Positions 37,502-48,800 of a stretch of DNA of 64,000 bases are shown here, piece after piece. The position numbers and the translations under genes were made by a program. Numbering within the stretch: position 1 is the first letter of the stretch; each line of letters begins with the position of its first letter. This DNA comes from Liolophura sinensis (taxonomy: Eukaryota > Mollusca > Polyplacophora > Chitonida > Chitonidae). Below the pieces are notes generated by a model, which was given only the letters and a program-made list of their open reading frames with translations, was not told the DNA's origin and searched no databases. The DNA is taken from contig NC_088300.1 in assembly GCF_032854445.1 (NCBI RefSeq), forward strand, positions 31,601,608 to 31,665,607, written 5' to 3'.

Positions 37502-37712
37502 TGTAATTCTTCAACCTTCTTGCTCTTTGCAAGGTGTTTTTTCCAACATATTCTCAAGGCATTATTTCGTGTAGACGGATAAAATTGTAGTCTTGAAGCT
37601 TTGAATCTGTCCACTCCAACGGATATAGTTTTCACTCCAAAATCAAATTAATTTGCATAAATTGCATTTAAAGTTGCCCTTTTGATATGCGAAGGGGCAG
37701 AGGAATTAACAC
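37502..37712. mobile_element. Short TIR element, copy 3 of 3
   Basis: Begins CTGTAATTCTTCAACCTTCTTGC and ends GATATGCGAAGGGG..GAGGAATTA. The interior shares GGTGTTTTTTCCAACATATTCTCAAGGC and ACTCCAAAATCAAATTAA words with copy 1. A further right-end-like sequence at 37447-37472 suggests a second, broken copy alongside. Confidence 0.65.
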
Positions 37713-40393
37713 ACATTTATCTGGCAGTAATGACTGCAAATGAATCTACATTCATGGCTGCCCAATCACAGCAGCCTTGAATATGGCGTATCCAAATATT
37801 TCTCAACCAACAGTCTGTGTACGTAGACTACTCTGCAGTAAGGAGAATGCTGATGGTTTCCTTCTTTCATACTCTTGGTGTTCAGTGTGAAATTGTTGGA
37901 ACATAAAATTATTGCAATATACAAGAAGTTTCTTTCAGAAAGTTGACATTGTACGGCTGAAAAGACGAGGTACATGTTTTTGTACAAGATGGCCCATACC
38001 CGTACATTTATGTGTGTGCACATCCCTCAGAATATTATTTTGTTTAAGGACACAATGTCATTGTTGAACTGCTTATGTTACCTGGGACCACTCTGAGATC
38101 ACGTCTAGGTTATAGTGCGCTAACAGGAGGAAAGGTCCGGAAAATTCCAATCCCTAAGTGCTGCCAGCTGGATAACCAAATTGCAAACTTTATCCTTCTT
38201 TTCCTGTAACTGCATAACGTAATTGAATTTCTGAGGACACCTTGAACCTGAAGGCCAAGACAACTCTTTAAACATGTCCTGTACGCCATGGCAGTCATTT
38301 CATGTCAAATGAAGAGCATTTCTGATCTGTAATCGATGTTGACTGAAAAACTGACCAAATTACATGTGTATATGTGAAACAAGGTATCTGCATGAAGTTT
38401 TGGTTGTAATATGTGCAATGTAGGTGTCTCACATATCCTAGTACTTCCCATGCAGTGTATCAGTGTTCTGAGGAATTGTGTAACGTGAGGTCAACTCCAG
38501 CTTGAGTTTCATAGGCATAACAAACAAGAGTCATAGTAACATGGCATATGCCCCGGCCCCGCATCAGAAATTCAGAGCGTTTCCCAGTCATCGAGCACTG
38601 TTTACTGGACATGGGATTAAGATAGACGGTCTTAGTCCCAGATTGGACTTTGACAATAAGGCCTGCTAAACCAAACCCAAATCTACATATTGCCACCTTT
38701 ACATTTACCAAGTTTTAAGAAGATCGGTTGAGAACTTTACTGTTTGGGTTGAATAAGTCTATATTCTGACTTTCAGCGTAGGTAATATGGAAAACAATTC
38801 ATGGATTTGAACCAAGAAACTTCACCCATACTGACAGTTGTCCCCAATACGTAACCCACGTTTTAATAAAATTCGCTGAGAACCAAGAGTTGCGTTGACG
38901 GGGTCTCATTTTATTCAAGTCCAAAATCTGTCGTCAAATGGTGGTAATTAGGAAAATAATTCACAGAATGGAACAAAAGAGACCTCATGTACATCAAGGC
39001 CTACTAGTCATTGTTCCCATATATCCAGCACGTTTCAGATAACTTTAAGGGGAGTGACATTGATAAGGTCTCGTGCAGGCACAAATTCTTTCTTAAAACG
39101 GCGTCAACTTCGAAAAATATGAACGGAACCAAAAAAACCTCACACACTTCTTATTGTCCTCCACACATCTGTCAAGTTTCATGAAAATCCTTTGAAAACG
39201 GTACAAGGAAAAGATAAAACGAACAGAAAGACGTACTGAGCCTTTAGAGTCAGATGTATACATGTATAATAATGACAAACTTTGTGCCATTTCAAGTTGG
39301 CATTTGCTTATCAAACAGCTCTAGGCACATTTGAGATCTCTGAACCTCGTCGATTATCACTTGGGATATTAGTTCCAAACTATGGCAATCTCAGCGTAAT
39401 TATTATCAATGTCAGTGCCAAGTATGGGCTCTTCCAGACTTTTCTAATGTCATTCAAATGGAATACGAGTACTGGATACCGCAGAATACTCTCCAATCGC
39501 TTAACTAAATTAAAGTAGGACTGAACAACGTTTGTTTCTCGTAAATATAAGCTAGCAGTTCCCTATGAGTTTGGCGAATTAACCGTGTTGTTGTTCACCC
39601 ATGCATGTACACCAGTTGACACGTTATAACCTGTAGAAGTGTCATTAACAGCGTAAATCATTTGTATACATGTATGCCATCAGATAAAAGTGTCTGTATA
39701 ATACTAGCATTGTTGACTACACTGATGTACAGGTTGGTGCACGTAACTATAACTGTATGATATTGTCCAGAGCATACGTTCACGCTATATAGGCCTACAG
39801 GGCGTGCCCACTTCCTAAACGGAAACTTGATCCACGTAATGCTTCCCTTTTTCGGGTTCTCATGCATGTTGGTGCATAAGCCAGCTGTGTAAATTAACAA
39901 CCTCTTCTGAAACCAGGGTTGAGGAGGGGATATATTTGTTAAAACCTATATACGAAATGCAGGAGTCCAGATAGTTGAATTTCGAAAAATATAACTGTTA
40001 CATAAGACAATGTAGATTGATAAAGACTAGGTCTCCAGTAATATCACAAATATAGCATATTTACACTCATTTATGCACAGTGATCATCGCCCTATATAGT
40101 TTATATGTACACGTGAGTATCGATTCTGATAAGTGATGTTTGGAATACAAACTGCTAGAATCTAAAAGAGGATTTTACAGAGTAAAACAGAGCAGCGACG
40201 ACAATGTGGTAAGTGCCAAATGGTCACATGCACATAACCTGTGAAATACGGCATGTTGTAAATTTATCTCAGTAAAGGTCTTGTTCTAACTGTTCATGTA
40301 AATGCGTCTATGGGACCAATTTGTACACCCCATAGCACCATAGTTCGTGCAGAATTAGGTACAAAAAAAATGCAATTTATTAAACGTCGCTGG
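37713..40393. other. Intergenic DNA with a decayed tandem repeat of about 160 bp
   Basis: Between about 38640 and 39240, units starting near 38789, 38951 and 39111 share GGAAAA.AATTCA...GGAACCAA.AAACCTCAC and later TTTCA..AAA.TC.TTGA.AAC. No gene recognised. Confidence 0.45.
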
Positions 40394-40525
40394 AACCTGC
40401 GGATGGTCGTGGGTTTCCCTCGGGCTCTGCCCGGTTTCCACCCACCATAATGCTGGCCGCCGTCGTATAAGTGAAATATTCTTGAGTACGGCGTAAAACA
40501 CCAATCAAAAAAAAACAAAAAAAAC
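40394..40525 (+). mobile_element. SINE family A, 5'-truncated, with 12-bp target-site duplication
   Basis: CCTGCGGATGGTCGTGGGTTTCCC...CACCAATCAAAA with an A-rich tail. The 12-bp AAACGTCGCTGG flanks it exactly (40382-40393 and 40526-40537). This is the least diverged copy in the window, so probably young. Confidence 0.9.
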
Positions 40526-40537
40526 AAACGTCGCTGG

Positions 40538-41460
40538 TAGTCAATTACTCAAAATGCGGTGTTGTCATCACACTTAACATACAATCACGTACACCTGAGC
40601 TATACACTTATAATTAAAACGCTATTTTCGTCATTACATGACACTGTTAGTAAGCGGTCGACAGCGTTAGTAAGGTCATTTATGTGGTCTTACATGAAAT
40701 TTGTTCATTGGAGACCATTTGCCTGCACCATATGTTGGTGAAGATCAGTGGGCGTGTTCGAATCCACATTACACTGTGCACCCCGAGTACAGTGTTGTCG
40801 TGCCAGCTGTATGATACGAATATGTAAGTGTAAAAAGAGCACATGTGGAGAGAGCATGGAATCTCGTTCTCGCGTGCATGGGATCAACACGAGAACAGCG
40901 ATCCGAATATAGCCCAGTGTGTCTTACACGGGAAAATACGCCTGTTGATTGTTCGCTTTTCAACTGCCAAAGGTTGGTGCATGGCGTATGTCTCCTCAGC
41001 CCATGAAACTTATTATTGTCGTTCTTCCGCGACCATGTTTCGTGCTGGATTCGCGCTTGTTTCGTGCTGGATTGTCGCAGGTCATTCGCCAGTTGCGCGT
41101 GTGATGCTCTCTCTGCATGCGCTACTGATGAAATTGACGTATTGCGCTAAAGAAATGCCTTTATGTATATATATTGGCATATATGACGCGATTTATCTGC
41201 ATGCTGTCGCATTCCGCTACACCAAAAGGGTGTATTACATCTACATGCATCATTCTGTCAAATCGTGGAGATACACCATCATCTTGCAATGTAGATACTG
41301 CTTACACATTTTTTCATTTGATTGACCTCAGATACAGACCTTACGTATGAATGTCAATTTTGCCGAACAGGAGCATGCACTTGACCTCGACAGGTATCTG
41401 CATAACGGCAAGATAGAGCCGGTCTAGCGCGGAAGCTGAATTCGAGCATTAGACATCCGA
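40538..41460. other. Intergenic DNA
   Basis: The open frame at 40843-41325 (160 codons) shows no motif, conserved neighbour or splice context that I recognise; probably chance. No repeat element seen. Confidence 0.45.
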
Positions 41461-42160
41461 GTCATTGGCGAAGAGCTCGAGCTCTGGACATCCGAGTCAT
41501 TGGCAAAGACCACGAACACTGGACATCCGAGTCATTGGCAAAGACCTCGAGGACTGAACATTTGAGTCATTGGCAAAGACCTCGAGCACAGGACATCCGA
41601 GTCGTTGGCAAATATCTCGAGCAGTGGACATCCGAGTCATTAGCAAAGACTTCGAGCACTGGACATCCGAGTCATTGGCAAAGACCTCGAGCACTGGACA
41701 TTCCAGTCATTGGCAAAGACCTCGAGCACTGGACATCCGAGTCATTGGCAAAGACCTCAAGCACTGAACATCTGAGTCATTGGCAAAGACCTCGAGCACA
41801 GGACATCCCGGTCATTGGCAAAGACCTCAGGCACTGGACAGCCGAGCCATGATCAAAGACTTCGAGCACTGGACATCCGAGTCATTGGCAAAGACCTCGA
41901 GCACAGGACATCCGAGTCATTGGCAAAGACCTCGAGCACAGGACATCCCGGTCATTGGCAAAGACCTCAAGCACTGAACATCTGAGTCATTGGCAAAGAC
42001 CTCGAGCACAGGACATCCCGGTCATTGGCAAAGACCTCAGGCACTGGACAGCCGAGCCATTATCAAAGACTTCGAGCACTGGACATCTGAGTCATTGGCA
42101 AAGACCTCGAGTACTGGACATCCAAGTCATTGTCAAATGTCTGTTTATTGTCGTCGGCAT
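41461..42160. repeat. 35-bp tandem satellite, 20 units, with 210-bp higher-order repeat
   Basis: Unit GTCATTGGCAAAGACCTCGA then GCACTGGACATCCGA, starting at 41461 and every 35 bp to 42126. Units with the same private changes (GCCAT.ATCAAAGACTTCG, TCAGGCACTGGACAGCC) recur 210 bp apart (41776-41880 and 41986-42090), i.e. six-unit blocks were copied. Because 35 is not a multiple of 3 and the unit lacks stops, long open frames arise in all three forward frames by construction. Confidence 0.95.
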
Positions 42161-43629
42161 CGAGGGAAAATTCTTTAGACGACGCCGTAAAATTTAGGTT
42201 TGACTCGGTATTGTATAGTGTATACAGTTTATCGTGTTAAATCGAAACTGGCTTTCCCCACGCGAATTTTAATAGGCAATAGATCATGTCCGCATTTCTT
42301 GCGGCTTATGACCATGTTTATGTCGTATTTTGGATTTCAGTTTTCTGTAATTTTTTCTCCCAAAATGTCTCAGCGAATTGAAACTTCGGGTTTCGGTCCG
42401 TTCCGCCCATTTTCCGTAAGATTTTGACAGTTTTTGTTATTTCGGATTGGGAATTGTTTTCAAACGGTTACCACGTACACCTGTTTTCCAAACTCTTTCA
42501 TTTTCAAAACCATGTGTCATATTGAACTGAAATTTACTTCAGTGTGGCTTCGCGAGAATTTAAGCATTAATTACCAATGCTTCCCCGAGACAATTGTAGG
42601 TCAACTTCAAAGTTTGGACTTTTTCGTCAGTTTTCGACAAAATTATGGTCGTTTTTGCTCTGTTGTGGAATTTGGCACATAGCTGTATTATTCTAATGGC
42701 TCAAACCGGTGAAGCATGTGTTCAAGTAATACTTTATGAATCCTCGTTTAATTATTGTTGCACTTCTTTGTCTGCATGGTATCAAACAAATCGGATGACT
42801 TAAAGCCACATACAGCCGAACTAGCGAGAGCTGTCCATGCCTGGGCTAACATAATCGGACGACAAAAATCTGGGTGAAAGATAAATATAGCGTGTGAGCA
42901 CATGATGATCATTACACCAGTGAAGGCTATATACACCACATAGCATGCTGGCAGCAGCAGGCTATGTCAGGGTCTTATACAGGAGCAAAAACAGACTACT
43001 CGGCGACGTGGGTACATTCATTTACGCCCATACCTAAAAAAGAAACGTTGCTGTGTATATGTATCTTCTCGCAACTAGGACACCAACACCAGACAGATCC
43101 TGTGGTAGCTCTGATGTGCTGTTTTCCACGTGTGCTGCTATGGCGACTCGTATACAGAACCCAGCCTGGATGTGATACACAGCCAAATACATGCACACGT
43201 GGAACTATGTTATCGTGGGATGCGAGCTGTTAGTGTATACGATGGGAATACTGGTCCAGTCCTAAGTGCATCATATGTTCACTTTTAGTTGATATTCTTT
43301 TATGTCATATTCAAGATTTCATCACCTATATAGGGCATACCATGGCGATAAGTTTTAAGAGTGGAGCAATCCAGAGTGCCCTGGCAAAAGGCATGAGCCT
43401 ATGACAAAAATTACAGACGAGCTTCCCCACGTGTGCATGACATATAAGCATATACTGGATATTCGGAAGAAAGAGTGCAACAGAAGAAAGACTGCGCCTA
43501 TTCGCCCACGATAACTGCAGACTCATTCTTTCCATCACCACGCCCCCCCCCCCCCCCCCCCGCCACACACACACCCCAGATCAATGAAAGCGGGGTCGAG
43601 GACTGTGATCCTTAGAAATTCCAGGATGG
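42161..43629. other. Intergenic DNA with a 19-base C run
   Basis: No gene recognised. An uninterrupted C run at 43543-43561 is followed by CA-rich sequence. Confidence 0.5.
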
Positions 43630-43712
43630 CCCACGAGCAGGATTGAACCGTAACTCGTGTGCCAACAGTACTGGAGTTGCATACCTAACGGTTAGCACTG
43701 AGCCAAGTGCAT
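43630..43712 (-). mobile_element. tRNA-like SINE head, third family
   Basis: On the minus strand: box A-like TTGGCTCAGTGCTAACCGTT and a perfect box B-like GGTTCAATCC about 40 bp later. It lacks a credible acceptor stem, so it is a SINE head rather than a tRNA gene. Confidence 0.5.
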
Positions 43713-44529
43713 CTCACTCGCTACACGGTCCATGCATATAAATTTCCTAATAAATATATGTAACTGGATATATCTTGAACTAGGTTTTGCTTTGGTTATT
43801 GCTACTGCACAGATACAGGTTCCGTGTGGACATGCACGGCGGCGTTCCATGCACAATGGCCAACTTAACGTAATTACACGTTTAGAACTAAATTCCATAC
43901 CGACAAAACGGGTCCTATAACATAAAATATATGTGTTTTTACACAAAGATGTGGTTTTGGGGGGTTTTCTTTTTTAACAATTACCCCTCCAATTTAATTC
44001 AATGGTCTGCTATAAGGGCTAGGAAGAGTAGACTATAGGCCTATAGACTATATGTTTAGACATATAGTTATCTCTGCGGAGGTATTCACAAAATAATCCA
44101 TAAATTATCTGTTTGGTACTTTTGAACTTGAAACACACAGATTTCATAGACTCCATAAAAGCAAAAATGACTGATGCCCCTCGTCAACGGAAATTTTTTT
44201 AAAATGCATAAACTGTGAAGAGCTTGATTTCAGACAGCAAAATTTACTGTGTTCTACAGCATGCAAACTTTGCGTGCATTCAGTGACACCTCTCATTCTA
44301 CGCTATATGCTCCTTAGAAATAGGCATAATGCAAGACAACAGAATTTTATCAGAAGCTTTCAACAGGAACAATAAAGTACAACTAATTCATACAATAACA
44401 GCTTTAGCGGGGTTACCCACAGATTGTAAGTATACCCATAGACTGGGTTAGTCTCTATAGACAATAATCTATGGGTAAGCCCACTAGAGATAAAACTATA
44501 GCACACATTTCATCAATGTAATGAGTGTA

Positions 44530-44722
44530 AGCCACCCCGGCCGAGCCATTATACTGATACGGGTCAACCAGTCGTTGCACTATCCCTTTCATGCTGAACA
44601 CCAAGCGAGGAAGTCACAGTTTCCTCTTTTAAGGTCTTACGTGTAACTCGACCCAGGACTGACCCTGGATCTACCTCCCCTCCCGAAGCATATGCCCCTA
44701 CCAACAGCGCTATCGGGGGTCG
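44530..44722 (-). mobile_element. SINE family B
   Basis: On the minus strand: GATAGCGCTGTTGGTAGGGGC (box A-like), GGGTCGAGTTAC (box B-like), then CCTCGCTTGGTGTTCAGCATGA, GGTTGACCCGTATCAGTATAATGG and GGCCGGGGTGGC. The order matches the copy at 55700-55910. Confidence 0.6.
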
Positions 44723-44749
44723 GTCACAAATGTAACGATAAAACATACA

Positions 44750-45337
44750 TTTTGCATGTATATACAGCATGTTATTGCATAAAGATTTTAAATTTTTTAA
44801 TGTCACATTCCCTCACTTTAAACCAAAGGAAAACGATAAGGTCAGAGGAAAGGTTTCTGTTTCATATCGTCACTTAACCAAAACATCACTGCCCAGTATG
44901 TAGTGAAGTGTTAAGGGAATCAGAGTTCTTTCCATTGAAAAATGCTACCCCAAAGTTGACAATTCCTTATGAATCTGACCAACCAGGTGTTGGAACAGTA
45001 CAACTAAGTCAGACCATAACATATATTTTATTAAATGTAACAAAATAATCATATACATTTTGCATGTATATATAGCATGTTATTATGTAACGAAATAATC
45101 ATATACATTTTGCATGTATATATAGCAGTTAAAATTCCCTCACTTTATATTGAAGGAATATGTTAAAGTCAGAGCGAAGGTTTCTATTCCATATTCGTCA
45201 CTTAATCAAAATAGCACTGGTCACTTTCAGTATGTAGCAAAGCATAAAGGGAATTAGAGTTCTTTCCCTTGAAAAATGCTTCCTCAAAGTTGACGATTCT
45301 TGTTGAATCTAACCAACTAGGTGTCTAGACAGTACAC
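44750..45337. repeat. Diverged tandem duplication of about 0.25-0.35 kb
   Basis: 44750-45003 and 45107-45337 share, in order, TTTTGCATGTATATA.AGCA, TTCCCTCACTTTA, GTCAGAG..AAGGTTTCT, TCGTCACTTAA.CAAAA, CAGTATGTAG, AGAGTTCTTTCC.TTGAAAAATGCT and AGTTGAC.ATTC. A nested, nearly exact duplicate of AATAATCATATACATTTTGC lies at about 45045 and 45097. Confidence 0.8.
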
Positions 45338-46025
45338 GGTAATGTCAGGCAAATGGGTCTGTTTCACAAAGACCACCATTGTGCGCAATGAATGTATATG
45401 AATACAAAACCTACAACTGCCAAGTTACGTCACATTCTGTGAAGCTGGTACCATTCGTCCAAGGAATTAACTGTAGTCAGTGTAAACTGAAATCAGTGTA
45501 TCACACATCAAGTTAAGTTACCTCCCTTGCCTTACTTGCTTCTTTCCACACAATCTGAGACTTTACACTGGATTTAGTGTATCAGTATCATTGTAACACA
45601 TACAATAAAATAGTTAATCAGATAGCTTTAAAAGTCAAGGGCAAGCATGTAGATTTATACATACTTGTTAAAATATGTATAGTAATTATGCATGTTTGAT
45701 ACATGGAGATACCGAGCCCTGCAACCAAAGAGAGTGCATTACTCGTTGATTGAGATTTTATGCCATAAAGCCTGGATATTACGGTGTATTTGGTCTACAC
45801 AACTGCATAGCAGGTTGCCAGTTTCACTATGTCCAAACTTAAAAAAAAAACCAAAAATAAAAAAAACCACAGAATATTCTGTGTATTCTGATGACATCAC
45901 CATGTCTGTACTAAATATTTCAGTTTTCTCTCAAAAACTACAACAGCTACTAAACAAACATTATAAATTGAGCAAATGCACACTTGTTTCCTCTCACAGC
46001 ATAAATCTAACAAATATTAACAATG
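45338..46025. other. DNA downstream of SRD5A, probably part of its 3' UTR
   Basis: AT-rich. The plus-strand open frame at 45692-46132 overlaps SRD5A exon 5 antisense and is a shadow. No separate gene seen. Confidence 0.5.
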
Positions 46026-48670
46026 TTACAATAAATATGGTATTATGGCTTTTCTTTCCTTGGGGTAATCTTCAAACTTCCTGCTTGTACCATCTGAAAC
46101 AAATAACCCCAAAATACAGGAATAAGAAATAATGTGCCGATATCAATATAGTCAATACAGAGTCAATAATTTATTTATATCACTGGTGTTTTACGCCGTA
46201 CTCAAGAATATTTCATTTATACTACGTCAGCCAGAATTATGATGAGAGGAAACCAGGCACAGGCCCATGACAATCCGAAGGCTGCTAGCAGACTTTTCCA
46301 CATACGACCAGACACACATCAAAAAAGACAAGCCTGTATTTTCACAAATTGATGAATAAGGGAAGTTTTAATTAAAGAGTGTCCTTTTCTGATATCAACC
46401 TGGTTTTAATAACTCCATACATTCCTGTCAAAGAGCGACTATCATTTTCAAAATCAAACCAATCATACCCAATAATCATGTCTTGAAAATTCACAGGAAG
46501 AAAACCTAAACTCTTCAACTAAGTTACAAAATTTGTTTCCCTTAATAAGGCCTTCTTCAGAAAAACTGTTCCCAGTCTTACCTGTGGTGTTGCATGGCAC
46601 GTGGAGCAAGGTTTAAGGAAGGTAAAACAGGCAAATGCCAGTGCAGGGAGATTCCAGCATGCACATGCATAGCCACTCCACTCTATCACCTCTCCAAGAA
46701 AATTGGCCCCGGGACACAAAGCTGAACATTCCACCTGCATAGAAAACCTGAGGATTAATAAACTAGTAACATCCTTTGCAATACACACTTCATCTGCACC
46801 ATAAAGTCCTGCAATAATCAATTAATATTTCATATAATAATTGCCTTCTCAATAATAACTGTAGTACTCTTATGATACTGATAGAAGAATAAATGAGGAT
46901 AGTCACAGTCATGCCAGAAGACTTGAAAGTGAAAGGCAAGTTAAAAAAGGCCTTTACAGTACCTTTTGGTGATAATCTGTCCACATGACACTTGTGTTCT
47001 TTTCTCTCATGTTAACATGACTTTATTAAGTCCTGCATACCTTTAGGAATCTTGTAACCCGTTTCTCCTGGTTTCCTAAGGTTCATGAGGATGTGGTCTG
47101 AATGTATATTCACTCCCATTCCCACAAAAAATAATAACATGCCTGCAAAACTAATAGCATAAAAAAAACTAATAAAAAATAAAAAAAAACAAAAAAAAAA
47201 CACAGAGATAGAATGCATATCTATTATTGGTGTTTTGTATGGTCAGTTTTATGGCAATGAGTGAGGAAAACACAATTTCAAAGGAAATGGATAGTATTCT
47301 ATCTAGGAACTAGACCAGACCAATAGACGCATGGCTGTCTAACAGAGTTATGGCTGTTAGAGTTATGTCCCTTTACCAAGCAAACGCATAACCCACTTGT
47401 ATGAAATTGGAATTTCTTCCAACAAGTTATTTATTTAATCTTTAAAAATATTTTTTTTGAAAACAACATGCTAATCAAAGTGATGTACTGATATATTCAC
47501 ATACAAAACAACAATTCTTTCTTCTGGAAGAGGAAGTGAAGGACAAAAATGACATTTTACACGCTAAATGATATAACAAACTATACTATGTTTCACAAGA
47601 TATAAAATTGAATTTCTGTCTGTACCTATCCAGACCCTTGGTTCTGTCATCCAGGTTTTAGGGTAAGCCACAAACCGTGTGAGGCTTCTTCCTTGTAAAT
47701 AACCATTGGCACAACAGAACGATATGGCCATTGTATAAGGGATGAAAGGCGTGGGTTTGCCACCTCTAATCAGCATCGGGTAGATGAATGTCCTGTGAAA
47801 ACAAGAACATATACATGTCATCACCTGTGCATTATGAACGTATTTCTTGCTTATTCTACCGAGACATTCCATTTCTTCATTACCGTACAGGCTATTCTCA
47901 CAATTTAACACTACGTCCTTCAGGATCAGTCTTTGAATTATATAATGGCGGTCACTTTTTCAAACTGCTATATCGTCTTTCATATCTTTTCTGCCAGTTC
48001 ATGTCACTTTTTGTAATACTGGTACTTGTCAAGTCTAAGCTATAAAACCCATAAAATCTTACGGCTAACTTTAATTTCTGATAACAGTAATAATTAATTA
48101 ACACGATTAGAGTTTCAACTGAATAGTTTTATTCCCAAGTTACCATGTGTTGGACAACTGAAATAATTCAGTTTTTTTATTATTATTATCATTATTAAGC
48201 ATGCTTGTTCACACTCAAAAAGGGTGCATGTTTGCACAAATCTGCGTGTTGTGGAAACGAACAGATTGTCTCCCTTCCGTTGAAAATTGTACGTGTTATG
48301 CCGTAATCTCACAGAGAAACAATATCAAACTCAGAATTGATATAGACCTTTGAAAATAATGCAGCAGAAATAATCCGAGAAGAATTCTGTTAGATGAGGC
48401 ACCAAGCTGTGGACAGTCAGCAAACACTACAAGGAGGACTGGTATGGCAAAAGCGGGTAGTTCCTGAGTGAACCAGGCGAACTTGCCATTGACGAGAAAT
48501 CCCCAGGCAGAACTGCCATGGCGGCCATACGGCGAAGGAAAATACTGCAACAACACGAACGATTGCACGCCGAAAATCAGCATTACATAGCTTAAATATT
48601 CTAGGTTTGATCGCTCATTTTGCAAAAAATAACGTGTAAAACTGCCGAATGAATCTAAGGCGCCACCCAT
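46026..48670 (-). CDS. SRD5A: Steroid 5-alpha-reductase (SRD5A1/2 type) with three +1 frame breaks in exons 4-5
   Basis: Multi-pass ER enzyme that reduces the 4-ene bond of 3-oxo steroids with NADPH (family role). Minus-strand exons: 48670-48348, 47792-47626, 47142-47041, 46734-46582, 46093-46026, all with GT-AG borders. About 269 residues if the frame is ignored, near the 254-259 of the human enzymes. Exon 1 keeps the catalytic QELPAF (Q69, E70) and LHYFQRTF (Y105), matching Q56/E57/Y91 of human SRD5A2. Then RGGKPTPF, NGYLQGR and NIHSDHILMNLRKPGETGYKIPKG. Exon 4 reads GGMFSFVS, then GANFLGEVIEWSGY...FTF one base later, then LNLAPRAMQHHR one base later again. Exon 5 reads WYKQ, then KFEDYPKERKAIIPYLL one base later, then TAA. 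As sequenced, no full-length protein can be made. Either a lesion or sequence error; SRD5A1 versus SRD5A2 not resolved. Confidence 0.85.
46163..46315 (-). mobile_element. SINE family A copy in the last SRD5A intron
   Basis: AATTTATTTATATCACTGGTG then TTTTACGCCGTACTCAAGAA...AATTATGATGAGAGGAAACCAGGCACAGGCCCATGACAATCCGAAGGCTGCTAGCAGAC: tail and body in reverse, moderately diverged. It lies between exon 5 and exon 4 of SRD5A. Confidence 0.8.
47143..48347 (-). other. SRD5A introns 1 and 2
   Basis: These flank exon 47626-47792. Plain AT-rich intron sequence. A-runs at 47160-47200 lie just upstream of exon 3 and include its polypyrimidine tract on the minus strand. Confidence 0.6.
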
Positions 48671-48800
48671 AGTGCTGCTTTTTTTGCATCAACTATCACT
48701 CCGTCAGACCCACTCTGGCTGTCACGGGTGACATGCTTTCCGGAAGTGGGCCTCGCGGGGGAGCGTGTCAAAATTACACATACTAAATTATACATTCATT
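48671..48800 (-). promoter_or_regulatory. Probable SRD5A promoter
   Basis: Directly upstream of the minus-strand ATG (48670). Contains an ETS-type CCGGAAGTG at 48740-48748 in a locally GC-rich stretch (CCTCGCGGGGGAGCG). A second CCGGAAGT lies at about 49050. No TATA box seen; function inferred from motif and position. Confidence 0.4.

Noticed and set aside
41461-42160. CRISPR-like array
   Set aside because: Units are contiguous with no unique spacers, and the host is a eukaryote.
41535-42197. Several overlapping forward open frames of 62-105 codons with repeated WQRPRA/SLAKTSS peptides
   Set aside because: They are forced by a stop-free 35-bp repeat read in all three frames. There is no start context, splice site or family resemblance.
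9340-45530. GTTACCTCCCTT words as ends of a defined element
   Set aside because: The word recurs at about 9345 and 45517 with a variant near 21298, but I could not find paired ends or shared interiors.
45692-46132. 146-codon plus-strand frame
   Set aside because: Antisense shadow that overlaps SRD5A exon 5.
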